Shown piece after piece: positions 28,398-41,607 of a DNA stretch of 64,000 nucleotides. Source of the DNA: Brachynemurus nebulosus (Eukaryota; Arthropoda; Insecta; Neuroptera; Myrmeleontidae); assembly GCA_035578155.1 (NCBI GenBank), contig JAPWDM010000022.1, positions 6,648,783 to 6,712,782 of the forward strand. Direction: 5' to 3'. The notes under the pieces are model-generated. The model searched no databases. It was not told the origin of the DNA and was given only the letters and a program-made list of their open reading frames with translations. Within the stretch, counting starts at the first letter, position 1; every line of letters begins with the position of its first letter. Both the position numbers and the translations under genes were made by a program.

Positions 28398-29731
28398 AAT
28401 AAGCAAGTATTTAGTTTATTGTAATGCAAAGTTTTTTATGTATTCATGTATTTTATATTATTCAAAAATATTGACATAACTGTGATAGAAGAATAATTTC
28501 AAATATAATATTTTTTAAATAAAAAACCGATGGCACCACAAGTTATCAAATAGTCTTAAATCTGGTAGCATCTTAATGGTAGCAATAATAGAGTTGACAG
28601 ATATATACAATACACAAGAGTACTTCCTTGTTTACCAAAAACAAGATTAGCTTTCCTTATGAAAACGCAAAGTAAATTTGCTGCAGCCATTTCTTTACGT
28701 ACTCTTCACGTATAATGGTGAAAGTGTTAATTTATGATTTTTTTATCTTTTAAGTACAGTGAGAATACATCCTATAAAATAATAGCTTTTCTATGAAAAG
28801 CTAAAAAGGAATCAACGAATTCTTTGTTGTGTCAGTTTATATCTAACCAAGTCTTATTAGGAAAGTTTTATAAACGTTCTGTCGGTAACCGTTTTAATAG
28901 TCGCGTGTGTAATCTACAGCCAAATTCGTAAATACCTATGTAAAAAGAAATTGTTAAGCGGATGGTTCTAATATTTTATTTGTATGCAGGTTGTGCTAAC
29001 GATTTAAAATTTTTTTCGAATTTATATAAATACATTATAAGTTAACAAATATTAAATTGCGTATTTTAGTATCAATAAGTTAATATTTTAATTATTTTTT
29101 GGGGTATTTACGACTGTCACGATTTTAATGCTTCCAAATAGTCATTAACAGGGGGAGTCAGTAACTATAAGAGTGATAATTTTATCAATTAACAGTTATT
29201 GTCATCTGCCATTAACTATAATTCGGCTGTGTCAATGACTGTCTTAAGACTCGTTAGTTGCTTGTTAGTATTAAAATCTACCATAAGCGTCAAGAATACT
29301 TTTATTCGTAACTCAACATGTGGTTAATGTTATTTTAATTGCAGATATGCTTAAGGTTAAAAAGAACTTGCCATATTTAAAACAATATTCTGAGGTAAAT
29401 TTAGAGTTAGCCATCCAAGCTGTCATGAATGATATGAGTAAAAAGGAAGTATTTAGAAACATAAGTTGTCTATAAAAAAAAATGTGTGCCTGCCTATGCT
29501 ACAAATGAATTACTTCATTTTATTTGTAAAACAAAACTCATTTTACGTAACAGTAAGCCAATAAAATTTTTTCTAAAGTATATACATATATCGGGCAATG
29601 ATTTTTTACCTATGTATTATAATTTAATTCTAAAATAAATGCTTATTTAGGTATTTATAATTGCTTCATTAATGCTCCTATTACATTTTTTTTCATAAGT
29701 ATGACATTTCTGAAAGAGGAAAAGATATCAA
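28398..29731. other. Non-coding, no gene recognised
   Basis: AT-rich. 28690-28740 ('cgtactcttcacgtataatggtgaaa') resembles 12250-12310. No coding similarity. Confidence 0.4.
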
Positions 29732-30550
29732 TACCCCTGTCGCAGCATCCTGCATAACATAGCAAATTTCCGTTTATAAAAATCCGTTTTTCTGTGATTT
29801 TTCACCCTTTTAAGTGATTTTTCCTCCTCTTTCTAATGGTGTAAATAAATGTCAAAAAATTTTTAACTTTAGAAAATTTTTGCAAAAGACTAATTTTTTT
29901 CACGACAAATGGTCAAAAAAACCATGTTCTAGGCATCCGACATGGCTGGCTAACGAATTTGTCCAACGGTGTGGGACTAAATATAAATTTAATACATAAA
30001 TTTTAGTGAATATTATTTTTGGTTTCTAGGGACCCCAAAACAAATTTCTATTATAGTCTCGGGAGATTTATTTCGGAGCTCTAAAAAATAGAACTTTCTT
30101 CGGAACCCTAAAAAACGGCATATAAGTAATATACAAACATATACATATGTATGACGTATATGACTTATATACAATCTATCTTCCTGTACCACAAACACAT
30201 TCCTTCATATAATTATGCATATAGGTATACCCCTGTCGCAGCATCCTGCATAACATAGCGAATGCCCTTTTATAAAAATTAAATTTTCTCGGAAACTAGT
30301 TGACATAGAATAATAGTTTAAAGACCTTTTTTATGTAATTTTTTTTCGTCGTTTAAATGATGTAAAAAAATTTCGCAAAAATTTTTAAATAAGTGGAAAT
30401 TTTGGCAAAAAACTAATTTTTTGCAAGAACAAACACCATGTTCCTGGCATCCGACGTGTCTGGCTAACGAACTTGTCCAACGGTTTGGGACTTCCAACAT
30501 TTTCACCAAATTTCCTAAACCTAGGACATTTCGTTCGAGAGTTATCGTGC

Positions 30551-30627
<77 letters not shown>

Positions 30628-30630
30628 TAC

Positions 30631-30724
<94 letters not shown>

Positions 30725-30843
30725 TTTGGTGAATATTATTTTCGGTTTCTAGGGACCTCAAAACAAATTTCTGCCATGATCCCGGGTTCAAGTCGCGTCA
30801 TGACAGTGGCTATAATAGCTGAATTCCATTCTGGAAATTCGCT
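29732..30843 (-). mobile_element. Family H composite element, inverted twin of 21001-22077
   Basis: Same composite order on the minus strand: M1 (30843-30235), the 165-bp non-H insert, and M2 (to 29732). A 61-codon stretch of M2 translates identically in both copies and the flanks of the TA array match nearly base for base, so duplication is recent. Main differences are TA-array length and a few bases (e.g. 'gctattatagccact' versus 'gctattacagccatt'). Flanks on the element strand are T on both sides, as at the other site. Confidence 0.8.
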
Positions 30844-31385
30844 AATAACTAATCTACCGACTGTCAATGATTATCTTCAAAGTATCAATTACTGATAATT
30901 CTACATTAATTCATTTTTACTAATTTATTTTAATTAATTTATTATTTTATTATTTTAATTAATAAAACTGACTTAGATGTATCCTCCATGAAAATAGAAA
31001 AAATGGCCTTCACAATACGCTTTTTGATTTCTATAAAATCAATATACTTTCCAAATTACGAGTATAATCGTTTTAAAAAAAATTTACCTTAGAGTGTCAA
31101 TCACTATACCGTTTACCCTATTTTTATTTCCGTCAATCTTTAATATTTTAAAAATTCTAAATTTTTTATGACCAATGTTTTTCCTTTTAATTCAAAATAA
31201 AATCTGCCAGTTTTATTTTTTCTATTAATCTAAAATTTCTCTATAACACCATATTTAAAAAAAAATTTTAATTATAGTAGGTACAGTACTTATTACTACG
31301 GTATAAAATTTGAAAATCTCGGAATACACGGACAGAGAATGAATTTTGATGGGACTTTTCGATTGTATTCTTGACAAGGTTGGCA
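30844..31385. other. Non-coding, no gene recognised
   Basis: AT-rich, nothing recognised. Confidence 0.4.
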
Positions 31386-33015
31386 TGTTTAAAACAAAGT
31401 GTTTTAAATCACATGTTTTAAACACTGTTTAAAACACAATCTAAATAAAACATGTTTGAAATTAAAGTGTTTTAAACGATGTTTAAAATAAATAAAAAAC
31501 ATTACATATTAAACTGTGTTCTGAACAATCTTTAATTAAATTATTTCGGTTAAGTTGTGAATAAAATGTATTGAAATAAAATAATGGCCTAATTATATCT
31601 TTAGTAATTAAAAATTAGGCAGTTCTATTCCAATATGCATCAGTAATAAAATAATAAAAATAAAATTAAATTTTTAATTAGGTTAAACTAAATTTATTTA
31701 AGTATGTATTTATTTATATTTATGTTGCCTTCATTTTTCTTTTATGTTAAGTATTTCCATTTAAATTCAAAAAAACAGCGACTAGCATTGCAGCTCTTTC
31801 TACTAAGGCTACAGTCAAATGCAACTGTGTTATTAAATCAAATGTTTAGCAACTGTGTTACTAAACAAATGGGTCGATTTGTGACTTTAGTAATAGCCGC
31901 CATTTTAAAGTACTGACTTGTATTTAATTATCGTATTTTATTTACCAGTTCAATTAACAATAAGATTTTTAACTTCTTTGTACCGTAATTTAAACTCTAT
32001 TATTTTAGTATGTATCAAATTCAGTGTTGCCAGATTGACTCATCATTAGTCAAAAATCCCTCCAAAAATTGCATTTTAGGGAAGAAAACCCCCAAAGAAT
32101 TGAAAAAATTATTTAACGCACATGAAATACGTAAGCAACGTCCGAGTAGCTCAAAAATAACCAATATTTAATGTGGTCAACTTTTTGAAAAATGCTTTTC
32201 TTCAAAAATAATAGTTGACGAGCAAAAAAAAAAAAAAAAAAAAAATTCAAATCAAATCAAATCAAATCAAATAATTTCTAGCAAAATATAATTCTAATAT
32301 TATTTTCAAGAAAATGTTTACTGTATTTTTTTAAACAATAAAATTAGGCAAACTTTGTTGATTGTTGACTTTTGACGTTGTCTTAAAATACTATACCACA
32401 CATTTAAATTTTAATGGTTGATTTGAAACTGGTCTTTGAATTTGAGTATTTTTAAGCAGGATGGCAAATATATGTTTAAAATTTAATGGAACCTCCAAAT
32501 TCCCCCTAGTTTGTAAATTTCCAGTCAAAAATCCCTTCAAAGAAATTATCCTCCCAAAATTCCCTCCAGCAATTTAAAAATTCTATCTTAAATTTTGGGG
32601 GGAAAAGCCCCCAATCTAGCAACACTGATCAAATTTTATAAAATTTCTCAGCAACGACTTTGTTGTGGTTGTACACAGTATTCAACACGCATAAACGACA
32701 AACGATTTTATAAATTTTACAACAAACAAAATATTCAAATGTTTCCATTTAATGCCATTTATTACAAATTAATAATACATTATTTTATGCCAGTGTCTGA
32801 CAGCAAAAAGACAGACATTTCGAGACAAAAAGTTTTTTTCCATATGGTTCAATTAAAGGAATTAAACCTGTTCAAAACAAGTTTAAAATGTTTAAAACAT
32901 ATTTTTAATTAAACTAATAAAAACACGATTTTAAACATAGGAACACTTGTTTAAAACATTTTGAACTGTTTGTTTTATAAATTAAAAAAAAAAAAAAAAC
33001 TGTTTTTTTCCATCC
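31386..33015. mobile_element. Probable DNA element rich in GTTTTAAACA motifs
   Basis: Both ends carry clusters of 'tgttttaaac'/'gtttaaaaca' in either orientation (31387-31510 and 32870-32975), like subterminal transposase-binding repeats of hAT elements. The right side ends 'ccatccctg' (complement CAGGGATGG), a hAT-like terminus; the left terminus is not convincing. A complete hAT miniature element is nested in it. Confidence 0.4.
32022..32627. mobile_element. 606-bp hAT miniature element with 8-bp TSD
   Basis: Left end CAGTGTTGCCAGATTG and inverted right end CAGTGTTGCTAGATTG (one difference). Perfect 8-bp flanking repeats ATCAAATT are at 32014-32021 and 32628-32635. The inside also pairs in part ('cctccaaaaattg', 'cccccaaag'), and there is a poly-A followed by (AAATC)n at about 32226-32272. 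No transposase. Confidence 0.9.
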
Positions 33016-33413
33016 CTGATTGTTGACAAGCTATATTAAAATGTTTACAACTTTAAAATTTTCGATCACTGCTTGTTTAATTACTATATTAATTTTAAGA
33101 TCAATGGTAACGATTACAGATTTCTTAGAAATATCTCTCTCATCTTCTATTGGCCAGAGATCAGTTATAGTTATTATGAAAGCTATAAATTAGAGTATAC
33201 TCTACAAAAAAGCTTCTAACCATTTTCTATGTAAGAGTTACCCATTTCGAAATATTATCGTTTAAAAAACAAAATTGATATTTTCAAAAATTTTACCGAT
33301 TTGAGGGTAATAAAATGATATTTGGACAACAAAACTGCTGACACATATCGCCATACTACACAATAAATAGTATTGTTATCTAAACATAAATATTTCATAC
33401 AATCTGGTTCATA
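33016..33413. other. Non-coding, no gene recognised
   Basis: AT-rich, nothing recognised. Confidence 0.4.
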
Positions 33414-33715
33414 ATTGCAAGAAAACTATACATAAACTTTCGCTCAAATTTCTATGAGTTGGTATTTGTCTAATAGATCATAAAATGGAATAGTAGCCAA
33501 AAATAAAAGCGAAGTCGTTTTCTCAAAATTCTCACCTAAATATAGATATTTTATACACTTAATTATTTACATTTCTGCAAAAAAAAAAATTTAACTCATG
33601 ATTGCCAGAAAACTGTCCATAAACTTTCGGTCAAATTTTTTTGAGCTATTACTTGTTTAATAGGCCATAAAACTGTATAGTAGCTAAAAATAAAAACCGA
33701 GTCCTTTTTCCGAAA
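33414..33715 (+). repeat. Two-copy tandem repeat (period about 182 bp)
   Basis: 33414-33530 and 33596-33715 share 'cataaactttcg.tcaaatt', 'taatag.tcataaaa' and 'tagtagc.aaaaataaaa'. Confidence 0.7.
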
Positions 33716-33949
33716 TTATACCGTTTTACTCCGTTTTCCTTTTTCTGTTATTAGCTAAATGTTGTGTCTGTTGTTCGTTGCAGCTTCAGCCGCATAAAAC
33801 TATCTGAATTATGGATCAAATTACTTTTAGATACCCTGAAATTCTATACAAAATCAGTTATCTATAGTGCTTTCTTCCGCTCGTCAAACGATTCTAAAGT
33901 AACAATTTTTATATTTCAATTTCCACACACTCGAACTTCTGTGTAGATA

Positions 33950-34975
33950 CCGGTAACAACAGCTTTAGGAGTACTGTTATTTTAGGCTCTTTTGTAGCAC
34001 CTATATGTCCTAGGAAAAAATTGTAATCTCACTTTTATCTTTTTACAGGAACTCAATAGTATTTGAGCATAATTTTGACAAGATCCATTGAGCTTTTTAA
34101 TTTGGGCCCTATTTGATGACACTGATGGATCATTTTGACCCCACGTGACTTCTAAATTTGGTATTCTGAAATTTTGTGCAAAATAACTTTCTTATAAAGC
34201 TTTATTCTGTTCTCCCAACGACATGAAAGTAATTATTTCATATTTAAATTGCATATCTAATTTTAAAAAAAAATTATCAGAATCCGTCTAGCTGTTTAAT
34301 TTGAATCCCATTGAATGGCACTTGAGGATAATTCGGACCCCACCTTACTTTTAAATCAAATATTTTAAAATTCTTTAGAAGATTAGTTCCTTATAGTACT
34401 TCACTTTTAATTTAGTCATATTTATTTTTCAAAACCGTATTTAATTTTTCATACCTTGAGGTTCTCTCCATAGATATCCACATTGATAGTTTTGGAGCAC
34501 TTTAAGTTCGGACTCTTTTTAAGGTCCGAGGACTCTAGAAATCAATTTTACACTCACGCTAATTTTTTTAAGTTTCAGTAACATTTCAGTTAAATCTTGT
34601 TCAGTTTCATCTAGTAGTTTATTTAGTCCTGGGATTTATTTTGATCTCGTATTCATTTCTCCCAGATCTCAACAATATTTGAGCAAAATTTGGTCAAAAT
34701 CCAACCAATTGATTATTTGTGGCACTTTTTTGGGTTTCTCGAACCTTGAGGGTCAATTTTAGCAAAACATTAATTTTTTTCAGTATCTTAATATTATTTA
34801 AGCAAAATTTAAGTTAAGTGATTTATTTTAGGTCCTTTTTGGGACCCTAGGGATCAATTTGAACCTAACATCAATTTTTTCAGGATCTGAATAGTATTTG
34901 AGCAAAATTTGGTTACGGTCCGTCCAGCCGTTTGATTTGAATCCTGTTTTGCGTCCTAGTACCCTACGGGGGCAA
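33950..34975 (-). repeat. Degenerate tandem repeat, inverted relative of 16740-17842
   Basis: About eight units with 'tttgagcaaaatttgg', 'tccagccgtttgatttga', 'tttttcaggatctgaatagt' and 'gggaccctagggatcaattt'. The complement matches the block at 16740, including the end 'ccctacgggggcaaaa' versus 'gaccgtagggcccc'. Confidence 0.65.
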
Positions 34976-36360
34976 AAGCGAGAAAAATTAACTATATATT
35001 TTAGTATAGGTGTAGTATCAAAAACTGACTTAAAAAGAAAATAGAAAATAATGATCGCTGTCAATGTGTTCCGAGGTATAAAGCTAACAACACTCCACTA
35101 TTACTAATAATACAAACTGATTTCAATTAACTGATAATAAATATTTATTTGTATATCGTAAAATTTTCATAACAATTAATATACAAATAATTTAATTTAT
35201 AATAATTTTCTTTCTCATAACATCCTTTGATGTTATTTATATGTTACGTTACAAGGGGAATACCTTGTAAAGCTCAACTACATACAAAAATTCAACATAC
35301 CGAATAATTGTTAAATACCATAGATAATTTTTTCAAGCTATTTGGAATTTTCTAGTACGAAAAATGCGTTTTTGAGACAGTTATAGGACAACTGTTGCAA
35401 TTTGGCTTCACGTTATATGGAAATAGCGTTATAAGAACGCCATGTTATAGGAGACTTGGTTGTATCTACATTTGAATAAAGCTAAAGAAATAATGATTAA
35501 ATGAACTTTTCTTTTTCCAAAGTTCAAGGTCATAATTTAGAATGCTTGTTAGAAAATAAGGTATTCATGTTCAAACACCTGATGTTTAATAATAATACAG
35601 CTCTATACTCACGATATTTGTATATCAACATACAAATAGTACATCAGAGGATTGTTGCGAATGTGATATTTTTAAACCTATGAGTATATATTTTCACAAA
35701 TATTGCACGGTGTTGTTTCTTAATTTCATCAAATATCGATTAATTGTACTTATAATTAGTACTATTACTGTCTCTACTTGCGGAATGGGATAATGCGTTT
35801 GTTAAACAAAATCTTTGAATTGGGTGCAATTTCGAAGCTTCTTTGAATTTTGCGTAAGATTATGTAAGAGTAATTATGTAATGTGATCGAATATTATTTA
35901 ATGTTGTTCTTGGTGAATTGAAATTTTATTTCGCTATAGGTATTGATTAAAATTATTTCTGATAAACCGAGAACCAAGAAACTAATTCTATAAAATTTAT
36001 GTAAATATGTAATATTATCGTTAAAACTAGCTTTTATAGTAAATAATTACAAGCTCAGACTTGCCATAAAAATTGAAATAAGCTTGGCCTTTCATGTGAT
36101 ACTAATAGCGTGAAATATAGTAAAAATTAGAATTATATATGTCCGGGAGTTTTCGACATGATGATTTGATAGTCGGTTTATGTTGCAATTCGTAAAAATC
36201 CGCTTTTTGTAATTTCGCTATTCATAAAATATGCGGATGCGAATGTAAAAGCTGATACAGATGTTCCGCATATATTGATGTGAATAAAGATATCTACGAT
36301 AACCCTTATACCTATATACATTTTTCGTGTTTCTAATTTCGTATTCTACTCAATAAAATT
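34976..36360. other. Non-coding, no gene recognised
   Basis: AT-rich. 35370-35465 has several 'gttatagga'/'gttataaga' repeats of the kind found at pogo/Tigger-type ends but no matching partner. Short open frames here have no recognisable product. Confidence 0.4.
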
Positions 36361-36474
36361 CTAATTCTGACTGATTGACTGACTGTCTGACAGACTACGC
36401 ATAGCCTAAGCCGGTGGATTTAGAAGCATGAAATTTTGCTGTGCTGTGGTGAGCTCTAAGAAAGAGTTTCCTGA

Positions 36475-36607
36475 AAATTCAACCCCTAAGTGGGTTAAAT
36501 AGAGGATAAAAATTTGTAGGGGAAATCATCATTTTTGAAGTTATATAATGAAAACTGGTCTTTGACTTCCGTTTACAAATAAAATATAATTGTAAATAAT
36601 AAACAAA

Positions 36608-36666
<59 letters not shown>

Positions 36667-37055
36667 ATATTTTACTTCGCAAAAATACCACTTTTATTTT
36701 GAAACTGTGACAATATTGTTTCGAACCGTCAGTTCATTTTCAAACAGAAAATGTTTTTCAACATTCTGTTTGAAAATGAACTGACGGTTCGAAACAATAT
36801 TGGTCACAGTTTCAAAATAAAAGTGGTATTTTTGCGAAGTAAAATATTTATTTATTTATTTATTTATTTATTTATTTGTTTATTATTTACAAATATGGAA
36901 TACCATAAAGTAACGCTCAAATCTATTAATATTAAAATATAATTGTATAAGCGTGTTTGGGAATTCATCCCCTAAGAGGACAAAATGAGGGGCGAAAATT
37001 TGTATGGAAAGTACATCATTTTTGAAGTTACAATGTGGAAGTTGGTTTTCAGGCT
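36475..37055 (+). repeat. Direct repeat interrupted by a palindrome
   Basis: 36479-36560 and 36961-37045 share 'ttcaacccctaag'/'ttcatcccctaag', 'gaaaatttgta.gg.aaa' and 'atcatttttgaagtta'. The large palindrome lies between the two units. Confidence 0.6.
36589..36892. repeat. Near-perfect 300-bp palindrome with (AAAT)n in both arms
   Basis: The left arm ends 'gttcattttcaaacagaaaa' and the right arm starts 'acattctgtttgaaaatgaa' around a spacer of about 6 bp near 36757. Going outward both arms share 'cgaaccgtcag', 'caatattg', 'aaaataccacttttattttg', 'ttttacttcgc', then (AAAT)n or (TTTA)n, then 'ttgtaaataataaac'. Only one- or two-base indels separate the arms, apart from a shorter tetranucleotide run on the right. 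The single-arm relative at 1848 shows the unrearranged sequence. Confidence 0.9.
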
Positions 37056-38119
37056 TCTGAAAGGCTTGAAAAGTGAGTACCTAATAAAAAAGTAGATTTT
37101 GACTAATTTAAGAGTTGATTTGGGAATAAAAGGGAAATATCATTAATAGACCTGAAAATGAGAGTACGAAAAGTGCATAGAAACTGACGGAGAAGAAAGA
37201 GATTCAGAGATATTTACGTTGAAACAAGTGTAATACAAGAAAGTATTAAAATATTAACCTATATCCTTATTTCAAAAATAATTAGAAATGTTTTTTCTAG
37301 GATCAGATACTTTTGAGAAATATTACGCCTTTAATTAGAGGAAATTTACATTTGTTGGTATTTCTTCTAAATCAAGAAAAAATATTTTTGAAAAGCATGA
37401 TTGTTAATGTTAGGTTCATGTATTCTTCAGTTATGCCGCATGAGAGCCGGTAGACCAGCGGCTTTTCAGAAACAATTTCTTTTTTTTTTTTGATTATAAT
37501 TTTATCTCTTGAGATGTTGCTGATGGGAAATCCTATCGGGTATACGGCTAGTTCTAAGTAAAATTGAAATAAAAGAATCTTTAGCTTATCTCGGTGGTAA
37601 ATAAAGTAGATAATATATTTCTGTAATTTTCTCTTTTACGTAATTTTCTTTTGCGCGTCATAATTATAATTCATTTGGAAAAGTATTATCGAGGGTAATA
37701 ATTAAATAGTAATATAATAATTATTTAAAGATCACGAAAAACTAAGATGTCGATGTATTTAGAGCCCGTTTAATGTAACGCTCAAGGACGAAGGGCGTTC
37801 GTTCACGAACGAAGGTAAAATATATGCGAAAAGTTTACATGAAAAATAAATAAAAAATTCAGTTAGTCATAACAGCTGTTAGTCATTATATGCACTAGTC
37901 ATTATAGGCGAATTTTACTGTAGATTAAATCGTTTTTGTATTGTTTGATTTTTGATTGCTTAAAATAAGAAAAAATAGAATTGAACAATATAAAAGGGAA
38001 ATTGATGGAATACATTAATATTCAAGGTTATGGAAAATTTTCATTGTTAAAAATAGGAATGAACCTTATTTATTAATTATATATTTATATATTTAAGGTG
38101 TACGTTACATATACATATA
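37056..38119. other. Non-coding, no gene recognised
   Basis: AT-rich, nothing recognised beyond scattered repeat remnants. Confidence 0.4.
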
Positions 38120-38995
38120 CAGGGCTAGTAAAAAGTATGGAAACGGTGAAAAATCTCAGCGGGGAAGCATTTTTGGGATAAATGACAAAAGTTTCAACAT
38201 TTTTTACGGTGCATCCGGTGGTGACTTTGACTTTGACCGCAAGGTCAAGGATCAAGGTCATATCAAGGTCAACTCCGTTTTTTTAAATAGCAGCTCCCCT
38301 TTTCGACCTCGGAAATGAAAAGAGCGAAAAATTCTGTATCCGAATATGACCTTGAAGTCAGTAATCAAGGTCATATTAAGGTCAAATGCTGATTTTTACT
38401 GTAATTTTTAATCGAAATTTCTACTGTAATTATTAAATTTTTACGTTCCATGGTAAGTGTAGACAGGATGTAGATCTGCGCAGTAGGTGTAGCTAGAATG
38501 TAGGCGAGCGCACTAGGTGCAGGTAGAATTTAGATATGCGTAGTAATTGAAGTAGGTAAGAATGATGTTGAAGGAAGAATAAAAAAATGAAATATTTCAA
38601 AATTACCCCACAAAATTGTAACTTTAAAACATTTGGCTAACTTGTTCGTCTAATATGTTGTAAGGTTAAAATTTTATGTGGTAACTTTGAAATTTTATCT
38701 TTTTTTTTATTGCTACCTACTTCACTTACTGCGCATGTCTACATCCTACCTGCGCCTAGTGCGCACGTCTACATCCTGGCAACACCTACTGCGTAGGCCT
38801 TCATTCTGGCCCACATTCTGACTGCGCAGGTCTACATCCTGTCTGCTCCTACTACCGAACGTTAAAATTAAAAAAAATTACAGTAGAATTTTCATTTAAA
38901 AATTACAGTAAAAATTAGCATTTGTCACCATCATTTATCCCAAAAATGCTTTCCCGCTGAGATTTTTCACCGTTTCGATAGTTTTGACTAACCTG
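38120..38995. mobile_element. Long-inverted-repeat (foldback) element, CAGG termini
   Basis: Left CAGGGCTAGTAAAAAGTATG and inverted right CAGGTTAGTCAAAACTATCG continue as 'gaaacggtgaaaaatctcag', 'gcatttttgggataaatga', 'atttttactgtaattttta' and 'agacaggatgtaga.ctgcg'. Arms are about 170 bp on the right; the left arm holds an extra segment of about 190 bp. TATA lies on both sides. The centre has several related 'gcgcagtaggtg.ag' phrases. No protein. Confidence 0.8.
38241..38384 (+). promoter_or_regulatory. Cluster of six AAGGTCA nuclear-receptor half-sites
   Basis: AAGGTCA occurs at 38241, TCAAGGTCA at 38252, 38263 and 38365, its complement TGACCTTGA at 38347, and TTAAGGTCA at 38376. TCAAGGTCA is the known extended half-site for monomer-binding receptors of the FTZ-F1 and ERR type. 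All six lie in the extra left-arm segment of the foldback element; any activity is inference. Confidence 0.45.
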
Positions 38996-39467
<472 letters not shown>

Positions 39468-41528
39468 ATATAGCTATATTTGTAAAATTGGGTTATGACA
39501 TACTAAAGCGTAATAATACAGTATATTTCTGAGAACATTTCGTATAAATCGATTTTTTCATACATGTTATGCTTACTTTACGTATACAAACGGTAGACAT
39601 AGGTAACGTCTGCATCGGGCAAAATACTTTGTTAACTGCGGGTGATCATTAAAACATAGTTATTTGGCATTGTTGTTAGTACATTTTTTTTATATCGAAA
39701 TTAAACTGGTCGATTGTTTTGTTACGGCCTGTTACCGAAAATGTGATACCTACTAATACAAACAAATCAAGATTATTATAATTTAAACGGTTCTCCAAAG
39801 TGATCCAAAAAATCCCCTCTCCCTATTTTACGCTTCTTTTGAGGACCGTATGATTTGTATTTTTTAAAAGATAATTTATGATGATACTTTAAAGTAGGCG
39901 AAATTTAAAGTTGAGCATCGAATTGATTACCATCAGGGCCGGGGATTATCCACTAGGTCAACCTAGGCCAAGTTCGAAAAAAAGTATAGAAAAAGTTAAG
40001 AATTTCTTCTTTTTAAAGAAAAGGTAGGTGCAGCATTTTTTACGGTACCTAAGGCGGCACTTAGGGTTAATCCTAAGTTGGGGTTAGGCACTTAAGGTTA
40101 AACCTAATTACGATTGAAAATTTTAATCGCCTTTTTTACGAACCTACACTTTTTAAATCGCTGTCGATGCTACTCCTTATCCTAAAAAGCAGAAAAATAA
40201 AGAAAAATCAAAATGTTGAATTTTGTTACTTTGTCAACTTTTTAATAATTTTATTGGTATGTATAACCTTCAGTGAGTATTATATATTAATATTTCACTG
40301 AGAAATTTTAAAATTTGATTTTGGATAATTTTTACGAGAGCTAGAATCCCCGCGAATTGGACACCTTGTTTTTTGAACAATTACGTTGTAATACGTGTAA
40401 AAAACTTCCATAGTACTACAGTATCTAGTATATATGTGACAAAAATTACGAGTATTTTATTTATGTCCTTATATGTATAAAAAAAAATTCCACAAAAAAT
40501 CTTATTTTTAGATCCCTAGATGAGAATTGCTCAACACTGCTAATCTAAATTAAAAAATGGCGGAAATTTAAAGAATACTACAATATTTTAGATCTACAAA
40601 TTGGATACATTTTTGGAAACATGCTGTATAAATTAGCATTCATTTCCATAGTATTGGACATATCAAACATACCCATATGTAGAAAATGTTTAATACATAT
40701 AAGTATTAAAACACTAGCAACCCTTATTGTATTTTTCAACAAATAGTTTACCAGCAACTAGTTTGCACGTATAACCTCACAGTAACTACCACTTTCATTC
40801 ATTTGTTCGACGTCGGTTTTTTTTTTTATTTTACTCATGTTGTGGTCTTTAACTTTCTTGCTTCTTTCATGTTACGTCTTTTATTTTGAGTTTTCCATGT
40901 TCAAAAATCAGAAATTTCTACTTTTAAAATTAGTAAATATTTTTGTGTTTATTCTTTGATCTACCTTCGTTTCTGTCTAATGTTTTGTGCCAAATGAATG
41001 ATGTTAAGTTTAAAAAGTGGCTGTGGTAAATTCCAAATTCAAAAGTTATTTTTCTGGAACTACTTTTAAAAAATTAGAGGTGTTAATTTCATCATTTATT
41101 TAATCTAATAAACAATTAATTACGCAATTAATGTATTAACTTTTTAATTTATGGAAGTGCTTGCATTTATCTAAAAATTTCAAAGGTGCAAAATAAAACT
41201 GAATTCTTAGAATTCATTGCTATTTTCCTTTTTTATAGTGAAATAAACTTTTAAAAATTGTTTTATTTTAAAAAATTTTCAAAATAAACTGGGACAATGT
41301 ACTAGGGATTTTAGTTACATCGTTTTTTCAGATAATTACGTATATATTGTATTAATTGTCACCAATTTAACATAGTTTAAATAATTTTTTAGTGTTCCGT
41401 ATAAAAATTGGCAAAACGGAACATTTACGCAATCACTTCGGTGTCTGTCACGGTGTAAAATTAAAAAAAAAAAACAAAACCAAACCATACGCAAAAAATA
41501 TTGTTCTATGCAAGTTCTGTATGATTAT

Positions 41529-41529
<1 letters not shown>
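39468..41529. other. Non-coding, no gene recognised
   Basis: AT-rich. A hAT-like single end CAGGGCCGGGGATTATCC lies at 39935 with 'taggtcaacctaggcc' following; no partner end or duplication found. No other feature recognised. Confidence 0.4.
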
Positions 41530-41605
<76 letters not shown>

Positions 41606-41607
41606 TT
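41530..41607. repeat. (TA)n microsatellite with transposon-like 3' edge
   Basis: TA run followed by 'atgcgtcgcgcgaacgacgt' and 'acagctagtat', a GC-rich tail common at the ends of insect dispersed repeats; compare 'ccacagctaata' at 17835. Confidence 0.9.

Noticed and set aside
36479..36942. Two mirrored open frames with Leu-Phe-Ile-Tyr repeats
   Set aside because: They translate the (AAAT)n/(TTTA)n arms of the palindrome.
39935..40110. Second hAT element starting CAGGGCCGG
   Set aside because: No matching right end or 8-bp duplication within reach, so only a single end is noted.
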